Translations under genes and position numbers: made by a program
In this document: piece after piece, positions 1 through 10,758 of the stretch
Layout: every line of letters begins with the position of its first letter
Position numbering within the stretch: position 1 is the stretch's first letter
Notes under the pieces: model-generated
What the model was told of the DNA's origin: nothing
Database searches by the model: none
What the model saw: only the letters and a program-made list of their open reading frames with translations
Assembly (NCBI GenBank): GCA_037974965.1
Contig: JBBPFI010000008.1
Location: 248,001 to 312,000 of the forward strand
Length of the DNA: 64,000 nucleotides
Direction of reading: 5' to 3'
DNA from: Dacryopinax spathularia
Lineage: Eukaryota > Basidiomycota > Dacrymycetes > Dacrymycetales > Dacrymycetaceae

Positions 1-875
1 AGGACCCGACGACCTACTACGAGCCCAGGCCGCTACCGGAAACGCCCTGGACTTATGGGTCTGGGGTGAACCCGCATCTCGAACCGTCTAACGCCCGACT
101 ACGAGCGCAGGTCGTTCGGCAGAAACGTGCGAGTGGTACGGGGAGCAAGAAGCAGGACTCGTTTACGTCGTTCCTGAAATCGCTTGACAACGATGATCCC
201 GATTCGCACACTCCGTCGCCGGCGTCGTCGGACGTTGACCCCGATGCAGATTGGGGGAATGATGATGGGGATATGATGACGACCGCCGGCGGCGGTAGAG
301 AGCATGATGGAGGACAGGAGATGTACGAGGAAGACGAGGATTCCGATGCGTACGATACGCGGACTGGCCGCCCCAAAGCGCGGAGAGGCTCGGAAGGGTG
401 GGAGGTCAAGCCGCTTACTGCTTGGGCGCGAGAGGAAATCGTGCGCAGGTACGCTGCCCGTCGGGGCTTAGGGCGGGAACACGACGAGGATGAGGGATCT
501 GTGCCTGGACCTGGACCTGAGGCTGGGGTCGGCCAGGGACGCTCGCCCGGTGATTGGGACAATGACGTCCCGTTACGTGCTGATGCCGTGCCAGCGCAGC
601 AGCACGGGAACCCGGGCTGGGAGGGTGAGGCGCAGCGAGTGCCGCTAGTCCCGCCTGATAAATACAACCGGTACGTGCCCTCGGCGGAGGACTCGGACTC
701 GTCCGACGAGGACGACCCCCCGGATGAGGGCCGTTTCCGCGATAGGCTCTGGGAGGAGCATATCGACGCCTGGGAAGGGCGCGTGAATGGTGACGAGGCA
801 GGAGAATCCACCCAGAATGGGGATCCTGGGCGCAATCTTAGCCCGGATGGTGACGGTGTGGCTGAGGGGTTGTAG
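1..875 (+). CDS. 3' end of an acidic unknown protein (5' end outside the window)
   Basis: The reading frame is open from base 3, with no stop before the TAG at 873-875, so this is the C-terminal part (about 290 residues) of a gene that begins to the left. The first ATG-like codon in frame (GTG at 66) is not a convincing start. The protein is hydrophilic, with acidic runs of Asp and Glu, Gly/Pro-rich stretches and a basic patch near the beginning (RLRAQVVRQKRASG). I see no membrane segment, signal peptide or known domain. The composition suggests a disordered nuclear or cytosolic tail, but that is only an inference. The reading direction is supported by the long open frame; a long minus-strand frame over the same bases (53-922) looks like its GC-driven shadow. 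Confidence 0.5.
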   Translation, partial: DPTTYYEPRPLPETPWTYGSGVNPHLEPSNARLRAQVVRQKRASGTGSKKQDSFTSFLKSLDNDDPDSHTPSPASSDVDPDADWGNDDGDMMTTAGGGREHDGGQEMYEEDEDSDAYDTRTGRPKARRGSEGWEVKPLTAWAREEIVRRYAARRGLGREHDEDEGSVPGPGPEAGVGQGRSPGDWDNDVPLRADAVPAQQHGNPGWEGEAQRVPLVPPDKYNRYVPSAEDSDSSDEDDPPDEGRFRDRLWEEHIDAWEGRVNGDEAGESTQNGDPGRNLSPDGDGVAEGL

Positions 876-1793
876 GAATGTTTGAGCTGGGTTGAAAGCC
901 GGTTATGTACGCAGATGGACAACCGTAGGGGACTGCTGTTATCGAGATTCGTCGTGATTGTTGCACTGGTTTCGTCGGCTTGGGCCGCCGGGTCAGCCGA
1001 TCAACATTCACGCTAATAATGACTAGGGGCGATGTGCATACTTGGCAATGAAAGGTGGAGTCGTACAGCTCTCTCGTCGTCAACCAAGCTTTTGAGCGTT
1101 TGATCCCCGTTGCATCGCCATATTACTTCCTGGCTACACTGTTTAGACCGTACAAATGTTGGGCCCTTGTCCTCTTTTTTGCACTTTCTGCGACCTGCTT
1201 CTGATGTAAGAGATGCCCTGTTTCTCGACGCGTCCAATCGGATCATGATAGCGGGTATAGTTAGCTCACCCATACTCCATTCCTCTCTCCCGACCTGTCT
1301 CTTTCTGCGTCTTTCTCTCACGCACCATCCTTTACTCGCCCACTCTCCTACTCACTCTCCCGTGATTAACCTGACGTACCGGCGTACCTGACAGCCATAT
1401 GAACATGGTAGGGTCTCGCACTGAATGCTAGCAGAACGAGTTAGAACTCTCCGGTCAACGGCGCTTCTCTTTAGAGCCACGTTGCCAAAATTGTGCCGCG
1501 TCGCAGGTGGTACATCGGCGTGACCTTCCTACTCCTTCATCCAATCCGGATTGGATCGGTTAGACCTGCGTAGGTATAACTACCCATTAACCGCTCCTGC
1601 TGTAATCCTGATCGTCTCTTCCAGGTACATAGTCCTCACCACCGCCTTCCACCAGAGACGCTTCGCTGTTCAATATCAAAACGCCACACTTACAAGGGAC
1701 CGTCGACATTGTTTACGACACCCTTAGGCGCCTCCTTCTCCGGACCGTCATCGGTTTCCGAATTTCCCAGGCTGTCACAGGGCCCGTCAAAAG
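876..1793. other. Intergenic spacer with pyrimidine-rich leader
   Basis: No convincing gene. Short frames occur on both strands but none has family features or intron support. The part from about 1260 to 1360 is rich in CT runs, as in fungal promoters and 5' leaders, and probably belongs to the bZIP gene downstream. Confidence 0.4.
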
Positions 1794-2624
1794 ATGGTGT
1801 CGGTGATGACTACTCCGCTACCCTACGCGATCAACATGGAGATCTTCGACCCCTCCCGTTCCCATTCCCTCCCCAGGATCGATACTCCCGCCTACCCCGC
1901 TTGGCAGATAGGCGCTCAGGCGCCATCCCAGCCCGAACCCATTTCGGCGACGAGTACCACTTCCGGCCGGAGCTGGCTGACCGACGAAGCGTCCCTGTCA
2001 CCGACAACCACGTACTACCAAAATCCCGAGACATCCTACCAACCCGCACATGGCTTGGATCGCACCTGGTTGTTCTCTCCACCGAGCGGTTTCCGGAAGG
2101 GGTTGAAGAAAACGGATCTTCGGCCTATAGACGCACCTACGAAGCAGAGGTCCCATCTGCCCAAGGGCAGTAAGGCGGCCTCGCCGTACACAAGGCCAGA
2201 AATGCCCGGCTCGTCTCGACAAAGAAGTACCAGTATTGGAACGCCCGCCATTCCTCCTGTCTCCTCCTCCCCCGAGCAGCTCGCAAAGCTGGAACGACGT
2301 CGCAAAGCCAACGCGGAGGCACAACGTCTTTCGAGGCAGCGAAAGGAAGAAACGTTACAAGCTCTCCGTGCCGATGTGGAGCGCCTCAGCCATCGTGTCG
2401 CTGGGCTCGACTCGGATCTCCAGCAATGGCGCAATGAAAAGGACCACGCCGAGCAAGTCTTGCAACGTGAAATGGCGGAATGGAACCAGCTCCAAGCTGA
2501 AAAGGAGCGCAAGCAGGCGTTTAGAAGGCAGCAGGCGGAAACCAGCTTCCAGCAGCTTCAGGTTGCACAAAACATGACATCCGTGATCGGTTTCGGATAT
2601 AACACCAATAACTTCTGGGCTTGA
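1794..2624 (+). CDS. bZIP transcription factor, 276 aa
   Basis: This is an intronless gene for a DNA-binding regulator of the basic leucine zipper class. The basic region holds the family signature N-x7-R (Asn173 to Arg181, within KANAEAQRLSRQRK) and is followed by a leucine-containing coiled coil to about residue 250; the C-terminus is short (GYNTNNFWA). Residues 98-119 carry the motif SGFRKGL..LRPIDAPT, which recurs at nearly the same position in the GCN4-like gene at 6713-7516 on the other side of the bromodomain gene. The N-terminal 95 residues are Ser/Pro/Thr-rich, as in activation domains. Start choice is open: ATG at 1794, the next in-frame ATG at 1806, or MEIFDPS at 1836. The stop is TGA at 2622-2624. 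The bZIP call is firm; targets are unknown. Confidence 0.8.
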   Translation: MVSVMTTPLPYAINMEIFDPSRSHSLPRIDTPAYPAWQIGAQAPSQPEPISATSTTSGRSWLTDEASLSPTTTYYQNPETSYQPAHGLDRTWLFSPPSGFRKGLKKTDLRPIDAPTKQRSHLPKGSKAASPYTRPEMPGSSRQRSTSIGTPAIPPVSSSPEQLAKLERRRKANAEAQRLSRQRKEETLQALRADVERLSHRVAGLDSDLQQWRNEKDHAEQVLQREMAEWNQLQAEKERKQAFRRQQAETSFQQLQVAQNMTSVIGFGYNTNNFWA

Positions 2625-2860
2625 GGCGTGTTTTCGGTTTTCTCCTTTCATTCACATGAAGATTTCCAGCTCGTAATCTCTGTTGGTATTTATGCGTTTG
2701 TTGTATTTAAAATGCTGGCGAAGATACTGTATCAGATCGTTCCTTTGTGATTACATCTTAGACACAACAATAATTCTACAGGCACGAAGCTAGCCGTGTA
2801 ACTTTACATGATACAGTTAATATGAGAAGCGGTATATATCCCTTGCCAGAGATGGCGTAC

Positions 2861-5268
2861 TCAGCTGACTTTCAGCACAAAGAGCTTCCATATCTGCGTC
2901 TTCCCATGGGATGCCTTCGGTTCCGCGCCGATCTCCACCGTGTTCATGCCCGAGACGAGGTCCACCGCCCAAATCGGTCTGCTCGGTAATTGTTCTGCAC
3001 CTTTCGGTAAAGTGTCGTCATTCCCAATCATGGGCTTGACAAGAGCACCATTGACTTTCACGGCACAATTGAACTTCTCGGCTAAACTTGCAGTGTTTGT
3101 ATCCCCGTTCGCGGTGGGTGCCTCAGGGGTGGCCTCATCCTGTTCCGTTCCTGCCAAACTGCTGGCATTGAAGGTAAGGCTGAGCAGCATCTTCTTCTCG
3201 CTGATGCCTAGGATGACAGAATAGGCTTTCGTCACGTCGTCCTTTAAGGCAAGGCGACGCTGGGTGGGCTGGATGACCAGATCGATCTCTTCGATTGCCC
3301 TCGTCCGAGGATCTTCCGGCGGAGGCGGCGACTTGGCTACAGGAACAGCTGGTGAAGTCGTGGTAGGCGCCGGGGTTCCGGTCGGTGCCAGAGTTGCGTT
3401 CGTCTCTGATGCTGGCGAAGAGATGGTGGGCAGCGCAGCCGCAGCAGGCGATGCGAGTCCCGCCTGTGCCGCAGGTAGGGGAGATAGGTAGGGCGACAGG
3501 CCAGCAGCTGCACTAGGATACAGGGAGCTGTAGTAGGCCGCCAAGGGATTTGTCGCAGAATATTGCCGAGGAAGTGCGGGTAATGGGACCGGAACTGGCT
3601 GTTGCACAGACGGGGCTCGGGCAGGCGGTGACGGAACTGGCGACATCGCCTTGATCTGAGCATCAGCCAGCCTTGCCGCTGTTATTGCCGGCGATGCCTG
3701 GGATATGGCCGGTGATTGGAGAGCAGGATTTGGTGAGGCTATTTTCCCGGGTGAACCGACATCGACAATGCCAGGAGAGCCGGAGCTTGCACCTGGCTCC
3801 GGCGGTCGCTTGATCCTTATCTTTGTGGACACCTCCCCATTCGGCGCAGGCTGATCGGAGAAGCGGGTAGGTAAGGATTTCAGGCTATCATGCCACATTT
3901 TCTGCACGACCAGTCAATGTATGTGCGCGTCAGTCCTCGGCGGCACGCACCTTTAAGACTTTCGCGTCTTCGGCGATGTCGGAACCTTCCTCATTGAACT
4001 CCAAAGCGTTGTTGAACATTAGATCGACATCAGCCGTGCACTCCGCCACCGACTTGTATTCGTTCCTGTTGACTTTGTCCTACATCCCGGCGAAAGGTAA
4101 GCGGGCGAAGCAGGACCTCCGCCAAAAGGACGTACGAGGATCTGATTCATGCATATAGGCTGTTTGATTTGCTGGTAGTAATGCGGATATTCCTTGCGAC
4201 TTGGCAGCTCCATAAAGATGCCGCACCGGTCGCGATTTGCCCTGTGTGGGTGTAAGAATACATGTCGCTGGATGGACAGAACGATGCGCACTCTTCATCC
4301 GACTGCCTCGTCAACTTCAAGAGCCTGATCCGCAACGCCTTCTGTAGTGTAGGTGGCTTTCGCTTTCTGGTCTTTCCTCCCACAACCTCTGGCTCGTTTG
4401 CCTCTTGGCCGTCCTCGCCTTCTACATCAACATCCATGACGTCGACATCGGCATTGCTCTGTGGTTGTGCAGTTTCAGGCGGATGCTCTTCATCATCGTC
4501 ATCGTCTTCATGGCTGTGGTGGTTAAGAGCCTTGAATTGCTTATTGATGAGTTTCTGGATGGGTAAGCGTAAGCGAAGTTGGAGTCTGGACGTCGCTTCA
4601 AGGGCACCTTCAAATGCTTTGCATCCTGCCATATCTGGCTCTCCTTCATATTATACCGCTGGGCATTGCGAAAGATGGTAAGCAAGTCCTGGCGGACTGC
4701 TTCGAGGTTCGAGTACGTAAGGCTATCGAGGTTACTCTACGACATGGTGAGCCGAAGTCGATTCACCGCGAAGAGTAATGCGCACCTTAACATCCTCCAA
4801 ACAGAGCGGTCGCTTGATGAGCTCGTAGTAATCAGGGTATAAACGTTTGCTGGGTAACCGCAGAAAGTCGTAGCAAAGCGATCGACCGCTATGAAGGCAA
4901 CGATGATGAGCATTTGAGCGGACGAAACTGGCGCGTCCAGGGATACCGTTCACGCCTTGGACGGAAACGATCACTCACGTAGCGTCCTTCTCCTCCCTTA
5001 CCGCCTTGTACACGCTACTCCCCTGCTCCGCCACTTTGACTCTCTCCTCAGTCCCAACATCCACTTCCTCCTGCTTCGTTCCTCGCTTCTTCTCCTCAGA
5101 CGTCTTGCGTTGTTTGGTCCTGCCCCCTGCGCCTGGCTCGGGCGACTCCTTGCGCTTCTTCAGCCGTGGACCGTCGATAATGTTCGCCGGATCGATCCCC
5201 ATCCGGGGCTTTCGAGGCTTCACGGGCTGTTCCGGTGCTTGCTCTGGTACCGGTGATGAGGGGGACAT
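2861..5268 (-). CDS. RSC4: Tandem-bromodomain protein, RSC4-like chromatin remodeler subunit, 686 aa
   Basis: Seven exons on the minus strand: 5268-4979, 4888-4786, 4736-4608, 4554-4292, 4241-4136, 4079-3951 and 3901-2861. The introns are 90, 49, 53, 50, 56 and 49 nt, all GT-AG, with phases that close exactly. Bromodomain 1 spans about residues 80-174 (FLRLPSKRLYPDYYELIKRP, acetyl-lysine-binding Asn160 in NAQRYN). Bromodomain 2 spans about 245-340 (FMELPSRKEYPHYYQQIKQP, Asn326 in NNALEFN). An acidic linker lies between them, and the last 345 residues are Pro/Ala/Ser-rich with a more ordered end. Two bromodomains without a BAH or ET domain fit yeast Rsc4, a subunit of the RSC nucleosome remodeler that reads acetylated histone tails; this assignment is from architecture. 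The ATG at 5266-5268 follows an upstream open stretch that could be a 5' leader exon. It lies between two bZIP genes. Confidence 0.85.
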
Positions 5269-6712
5269 TGTTGAAGGTCTGCCGAGCGCTGCAATTATGG
5301 CGTTGGCTGGTCTACCGCGGCTATCCCGCCTTGCTAGCTGAACGAGCCTGCCTCCTGTTGATACTCTGTCACGTGCACGGAAGCAGAATTGTATGCCCTG
5401 CAAGGTGAAATCCCATTATTGCGGTCTCGACCATTCATGGATGGCGTTGTAGACAGGGACATCCCTGCTCCTTTTTGATATATCTGGCCTCGCGACACTC
5501 CAGACATGCCACCTTGCGAGATGGAGTGCGGTGTGCCAGGCTGGCGGCCACCTTCATCGCGACTGACGCGCGGCCAATACCAGGCCACATATACGCGTCG
5601 TTAGCATGAGTCACCCTGACTGCGGATCGTGCCAGCTCTGCGTTGCATTATTCCTATGCGGAGACTGGCCCGGGAAGATGGAGGTCATATTCAGAGTTTT
5701 CCTGATTGCTCTACCTCCTAATATCACTCTCTGTCTGCGGGCCTCTCTAATGTGGTTAATGTGAGGGAGTCATGCGACGAAGAACCCGGACGGACTCGAG
5801 TTCATCCATCTTTACGTCGTGCTTGCTCGGTGCGATGAACGTACTGTTATTCCACCCATCATCGACTCAGCACAGCTTGCTGCGCAGTGACGGATTGGAC
5901 GTACTAATGCCGTTCAAGTGCATCCTTCTCTGAGAACGGTAATCGCTGACCCTTCGCCAAGGATTTGACCTTCCAGTCGTATAGTGCAGAGACATAACCT
6001 TCCTTCTTTTCCCTCGAGATTCCCTCTTCACCGTGATACGCTTTGCAGACGCCCACCGCATGGGATGCTGATGGTGAGAAATACTACTGTCCACGGGCCA
6101 TGACTGGCGAGCGATAGGGGGCCCGTGGCGTCCATAGCGTCAATCAGACGGGAAAGCAGACATACCTGCTATGAGTCTCAATCTGTCTCGAGCTGGTCAA
6201 CGGAGCTGGTCGCCGCTCCTGATCTACATTCGGATTCCCACGGGCCCCGTATGACAAGGTCTTGACTCCGCAAGGCGTGGCAATACTGGGTCGCGACTCC
6301 TCCGGATATGCTGTAGGCACAGATCAAAAGTTAGTTGACTGTGCAGAGGAACATTCTGTTCGAGGCAGTACATCACAAAAATCTCTTCATAGGATGATAG
6401 GTAATGCTGCTAGCGTGGCAGGAGGATTGCGGGCGGCAGCGTTGTTCGCATGGGTGACCCAGGTACAGTAAGGATGTGTACATTATAAGAGCAGTATGTA
6501 ATACAGTAAGTGAAAGCGTGTACAACATGTGTAGCCGGGAAAGGCTCGCGGGAAACTTGTGTTAGTGAGAATGCACCGCTGCGCTGGACATAGTACAGTG
6601 AAGAGATGATGGTAGAATACACAGTATGAGTGGGGATATCTGGTGAGGAATACTCAAAATCCGCAGCTAGTCCAAGGGTGACGCAAGCAAAAAGAAGGCC
6701 GCCTAAACCGCC
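5269..6712. other. Spacer between the RSC4-like gene and the second bZIP gene
   Basis: This 1.4-kb stretch should hold the promoter of the RSC4-like gene and the 3' end of the GCN4-like gene. An AP-1/Gcn4-type heptamer TGAGTCA lies at 5607-5613. A minus-strand frame at 5334-5588 could supply a noncoding or alternative 5' exon to the RSC4-like gene (an acceptor-like CTTGCAG sits near 5402), but nothing proves it. No other gene is visible. Confidence 0.4.
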
Positions 6713-7516
6713 TCATCCTCCGACGACGCCCTCCAGTTTGTTGAGGCGGCCTCTCAGGGCTGCCACCTCGGCCATTGCATTCGAAAGTTGCCCCTCGAGT
6801 TCAGCTACGCGGGCCAGGGCATGATCGCGCTCGGTCTCAAGCTTGAGCATTGTTTCGAGCTTCCTTGCTCTACTGCGACGCGCGGCGAGCGTGTTTTGGG
6901 AGCGACGTCTTGCCCGGTCCGCTTGCAGGCGAGCGACCAGTGAAGTGGCATCCGGCGGAGAAAGTGACTTGCCATCGCGCGGGTCATCGCCAAGGTCGTC
7001 CGCTCTCATGGCGACGTCACTGACTGACGATGCATCAAAGCGCTCCTGGACGTCTGGCTGCGGAGAGACAGAAGTGCTGGGAGACCTGACGCGATATAAT
7101 TCGGCTGGTCGAGGTCCGTCGCGCTTCGAAGTAGCGGATTCCACATAGTAGACCCGAGGCTCGGTAGGGGCGTCTATGGGCCGCAGTTGATCGGGTGAAA
7201 GGCCCTTCCTGAAGCCAGAGAAACCATGTCGGCCCTCATCGCTGTTCTCATCTTTTCCGCGCTGATAGGCGTCAGGCGGGATGACAGAGGAAGCGTAGGC
7301 CGTAACATAGCGGTTGACGGATGGAGGCGGTGGCGACGATCCAGCATTGGAAGCTGAGTCGGAACACAAGAGAGATCGCTTGGTTGTGCTATCCACTGAG
7401 GGTATAGGCATGCTCGGTAGCCACATATGTCGCTTGACTGGGGGTAAGGTGGCCGTCGTAAAGAGAGTTGCGCGAGTCGACTGTAAGGGGGAAGCCGATA
7501 TGTGAACGTGAGTCAT
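6713..7516 (-). CDS. GCN4: GCN4/CPC1-like bZIP transcription factor, 267 aa
   Basis: This is an intronless gene. The C-terminal 70 residues form a basic leucine zipper whose basic part (NTLAARRSRARK, Asn208 to Arg216) is nearly the same as that of yeast Gcn4, the activator of amino-acid biosynthesis genes under general control; a heptad zipper follows to the end (GRLNKLEGVVGG). As in Gcn4 the bZIP is at the extreme C-terminus and the total length is similar. Residues 100-121 contain SGFRKGL..LRPIDAPT, shared with the bZIP gene at 1794-2624. Upstream on this strand are several ATGs, including a six-codon frame (7576-7596) and a 61-codon frame (7389-7574) that overlaps the start out of frame; Gcn4-family mRNAs are known for uORF control. 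TGASTCA sites occur at 7509-7515, 7912-7918 and 8128-8134. The orthology to GCN4 is an inference from the basic region. Confidence 0.82.
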   Translation of the reverse strand: MTHVHISASPLQSTRATLFTTATLPPVKRHMWLPSMPIPSVDSTTKRSLLCSDSASNAGSSPPPPSVNRYVTAYASSVIPPDAYQRGKDENSDEGRHGFSGFRKGLSPDQLRPIDAPTEPRVYYVESATSKRDGPRPAELYRVRSPSTSVSPQPDVQERFDASSVSDVAMRADDLGDDPRDGKSLSPPDATSLVARLQADRARRRSQNTLAARRSRARKLETMLKLETERDHALARVAELEGQLSNAMAEVAALRGRLNKLEGVVGG

Positions 7517-8134
7517 ACCGCGGCTGGGGGGTTATAAGGCTGCGAGAATGAGACGCGTAAGCACTAGAGGCCATTTTATGGGCCGCGTACGCACATCGGC
7601 TGTGACTGTTAAGTGCGATGACACTCGCTTGCTGAGCTCCGAGTCACACTCAGTGCCCTTCCTTCCCAGCAACCCACAAAGGGGATTCAGACTTCGAGAG
7701 TGGATCCATTCTTCCAGGTCCCACCTCCTATTTGTAAAGGATCTCCGCGCTGACGCGCAGCCGAGGGAATTCTCTGCTCTCACAGCCATGTGCGGCCACC
7801 CAAGCGGCGATTGGTGTTCGGAGATGACTCCCTTCGAGTCGTGTGATTCAAGCGCGACAAGGACCGGGGGACCAGGTCATCAACCTCAGCCGCGAACGTT
7901 AGGCGGCTCACTGAGTCATATCAGAGTGGGCGAAGTAGCACGACTAAGCTGTGAAGCCAGATTTTCCTTGGTAAGTACAAAAAGTAGCACCTGTGTGGCG
8001 GGTAGCTCCGGTTTGTGAGCCTTCGCTTGAGCGCTAGTGCTTAGCACCGACCACCGATGCCGAACGCTGCGCTGCAAACGAGCGCTAAGCGATCGCCGAG
8101 GAGCGGAGGAAAAAGATTCCGGATCCCTGACTCA
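7509..8134. promoter_or_regulatory. Cluster of three TGASTCA sites upstream of the GCN4-like gene
   Basis: Perfect Gcn4-class heptamers lie at 7509-7515 (over the start codon), 7912-7918 (TGAGTCA) and 8128-8134 (TGACTCA). By chance one such site is expected about every 8 kb counting both forms, so three in 626 bases is notable and would suit autoregulation. The site at the ATG may be a coincidence of the coding sequence. Confidence 0.4.
7576..7596 (-). promoter_or_regulatory. Candidate short upstream ORF of the GCN4-like gene
   Basis: ATG TGC GTA CGC GGC CCA TAA reads as a six-codon frame ending 59 bases before the main ATG. A second upstream ATG at 7574 opens a 61-codon frame crossing the main start. 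Whether these bases lie in the mRNA leader cannot be seen from DNA. The uORF role is inferred from what is known of GCN4 and CPC1. Confidence 0.35.
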
Positions 8135-8350
8135 TCCGGTGCTCCAGGGACCAGATCTGCGCAGCAGCCGGGAATGGAAGTCCCTTGCGTGGCGCGGCAA
8201 TTCAAGGAACCAACTAGTTTGGTTCCTGCAGTGGAAGGGACCGGCTATATGCTCCGCAGTTCCACACAGTCCGTCCCACTTGAACGCCATGGTTTGTGGA
8301 GAATGATCTGGCGTCTCCTCCTCCACAGGGGTTAGTCGGTCCACTTGTCA

Positions 8351-8389
8351 GGCCAAACTCCAATACGGCCAAACTCCAATACGGCCAAA
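8351..8389. repeat. 16-bp tandem repeat, two and a half copies
   Basis: The unit GGCCAAACTCCAATAC occurs twice in direct succession and is followed by the first seven bases of a third copy. It is isolated and has no visible role. Confidence 0.7.
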
Positions 8390-9786
8390 GCGGAAGGAGT
8401 ACTGGTTTAGGTGGCGCCGACACTTGACCGCTGAGAGATTCGAAAGCCGTGAAGGAGGGGTTCGCGGCCTGCCGCGCCCGAACGGGGGCGGCATCTGCAA
8501 TGCGTTGCAGAGCATTTGATTGCACGCATTCCGCGCCAGTCCGCACCCCAAGTTGCTGCGTTGTATGCGAGAAAGAGAGCAGATTCAACAGCCAGTCAAG
8601 ACGTGTGCTGCGTCGAATATCGAGATCTTGCCCTTCGACCCACTCTTCTGGAAATGGGCCCATCCGTTCCGCACCGAGAGTAACAGTTAGATCATGCCAT
8701 GTACCACCAGTCAACCTGGATCCCGGTAGACCGCAGTGATATCAAGAGCGGAGCAACGGGATAGGTCAAACAGTAGTGGGTTAAGCGGGAAAGGACAGTT
8801 ACAGCCAGAGTGAGAGCGGATCGGTGGAAAGAGGGATGGATGTCGTCCTACTGTCGCCGAATATCGGCTGATCCCATATAGACGGTTTCTCAGAACAGAG
8901 GCCGACCCAGGATCTTCAGCAAAAGGTGTTAAGAAAGATAGCCAATGCAAGTCGAACAAATGCATCCTTCGGATGTGCGACGAGGTGGTTGAGCAGAAAG
9001 TGCGTAGATGTTATCGTCGGCGACGCGCTCCATCAGGAACGGCAGCAATCATTTGTCAGACAAGCTGACTTAGTAGGAGCAACTACTACTTGTAACTATC
9101 AATCCGTACTCCGCATATGTCCGCTCTCTGTCCATCACTTTGTGGTGCAGATATCGATGCATGAGTTCAGGCCGTAAGGCAAAAGAGTCCGGAGATGTCA
9201 TGAGGAGATGGTGGTTATCTATTTCAAGTGCCATACACGAAGCTGTCGGAACGTGCATGAACTCACGCCATATGGTCGCCCATCAACGTGCCCGTGCGCG
9301 CCTTTGCCCCTTCTCCGCCCCACAACCTCGCTTTTGACAGAGGCAACGCCTGATAATGCCGTATAGCTGCTGCACTTCTGCTTCCCGGGGTCATGCTCGA
9401 TCAACCCTGTCAACCAATGAAAACGCGTATCCGCGACTGCATGCACCGGACAATGGATCACTCGACGAAGATGTTGCGTTCTTTCGCCCTGTGCTTCCCT
9501 TTCGGCGGTTCGAGACCTTATGCTCTTTGCAATCGGGAATGTCCGCTTCCGCGTGAACTTCACGCTGAAAACGTATGCGGGGTCGCAACGTGTCACTCCA
9601 ATCACGCCTGTAATGCTGCTTCGCTGCTTCAGACCACGCTGTAACATCCAATGTCATCAGGCTAGGGCGTATTTCCACCTCTGTGCTGAACATCCCCAAT
9701 GCATATAATAATGGTCTTACCATCCCCACAGCCCCGGGGGATACACTCCCACGACCCCGAAAGTCTCGTCGTATCTGCTAGGAGCT

Positions 9787-10758
9787 ATGCTGTCCTTCTC
9801 ACGATTCGTCGTTGGCTTTGCGGCCGCAGGTTCCATCCTGGCTGCCCCCACTAAACGTGCGGTCGCGTATTACAACCCGAACAACGGGGGCGGGTCAGAG
9901 ATCGACGTAAGCGGATCAACAGCTTTTTCCTCTCGGATCCTGACATGGAACCGATCTTTCCAAGATCGTCTCTCCCGGGTTGGGCGAGCCCCTGAATGTA
10001 TGTTGATCGGGCATGCCGCTTCTGATGAGATCGGGTGTTCTAAACGATAGCACAGGTCATCATATCGGGCCTCTCGGATTCGACCATCATTGGCTCGCAG
10101 AGCAACTTCCTATCATTTGCCCAAGATATCGGGTTCAGCACCGAATGTGTGAGTGAGTCATGGTTCGGAATCAGGACCGGTTCAGCTAATACGAGCGTGC
10201 ATCAAGCTCGGTATCCACCTTGGCAACCCGCAACAGGCCAACCTCGGGGACGGGAACGGCGCTGTCAATCAACTCGTCGAGTATAGGGAGAACTACAACC
10301 CCGGCGGAACCTGTCTTGAGTCGCTGATCGGCGGTAACCATTTGCGTGGCTGGATCCAGAACGGACCCAGTGCGAATTCGGGTGCATGGTTCCTGGCAGT
10401 GTCCCAAGAAGAGGACGCCAGCGAAGGTCACGATATTGTGCCAAATGGGTAGAGCCTGCCCATATCTGCCTCACGGTCTATGATCTTGACGAATATGGCA
10501 GGTACAACATTGGCCGCGACGCCCTTGTCAGTAACGCCAAGGCTTGGGCAGCTGGCCAGTCTGCCTACAGCCTGAGCGTTGAATACGTCAGCGGACTGCT
10601 GCCGGCTGGTTCCAATGGAATCAATCATGGTGCGTGGATGGCACATCTTCCCATCATCCGGGAGAAGACGCAAGTGATTACTGACTCGGGTGCTCGTGCT
10701 TCTTCCAGGCATCTCGCAGGACGGGCAGGTGGCCGTCATCACGGTCACCAGGAATTAG
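9787..10758 (+). CDS. Small secreted protein of unknown function, 221 aa
   Basis: Six exons: 9787-9906, 9965-9997, 10056-10148, 10207-10448, 10502-10629 and 10709-10758. The introns are 58, 58, 58, 53 and 79 nt, all GT-AG with matching phases. The first 20 residues form a clear signal peptide (MLSFSRFVVGFAAAGSILAA). The mature part is rich in Gly, Asn and Ser, contains segments such as GSQSNFLSFAQDIGFSTEC, GNHLRGW and SQEEDASEGHDIVPNGYN, and ends shortly after GISQDGQVAVITVT. Even spacing of Gly and aromatic residues suggests a compact beta-rich extracellular fold. It looks like a family seen in other mushroom-forming fungi, but I cannot name a function. A few Cys (in STEC and GGTCLES) could form a disulfide. 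The exon model is well supported; the role is not. Confidence 0.75.

Larger units (their letters stand above)
7517..9786. other. 2.3-kb spacer without a convincing gene
   Basis: Apart from the Gcn4-type sites and upstream ATGs near its left end and a small tandem repeat at 8351-8389, I see nothing here that I can support. Frames of 60-170 codons exist on both strands (for example 7548-8018 + and 8214-8714 -) but they overlap one another and have no recognisable features. Confidence 0.35.

Noticed and set aside
9907-10206. Three introns of exactly 58 nt in the secreted-protein gene, as if copied from one another
   Set aside because: Their sequences do not resemble each other beyond the splice signals, so equal length is coincidence within the narrow size range of this genome.
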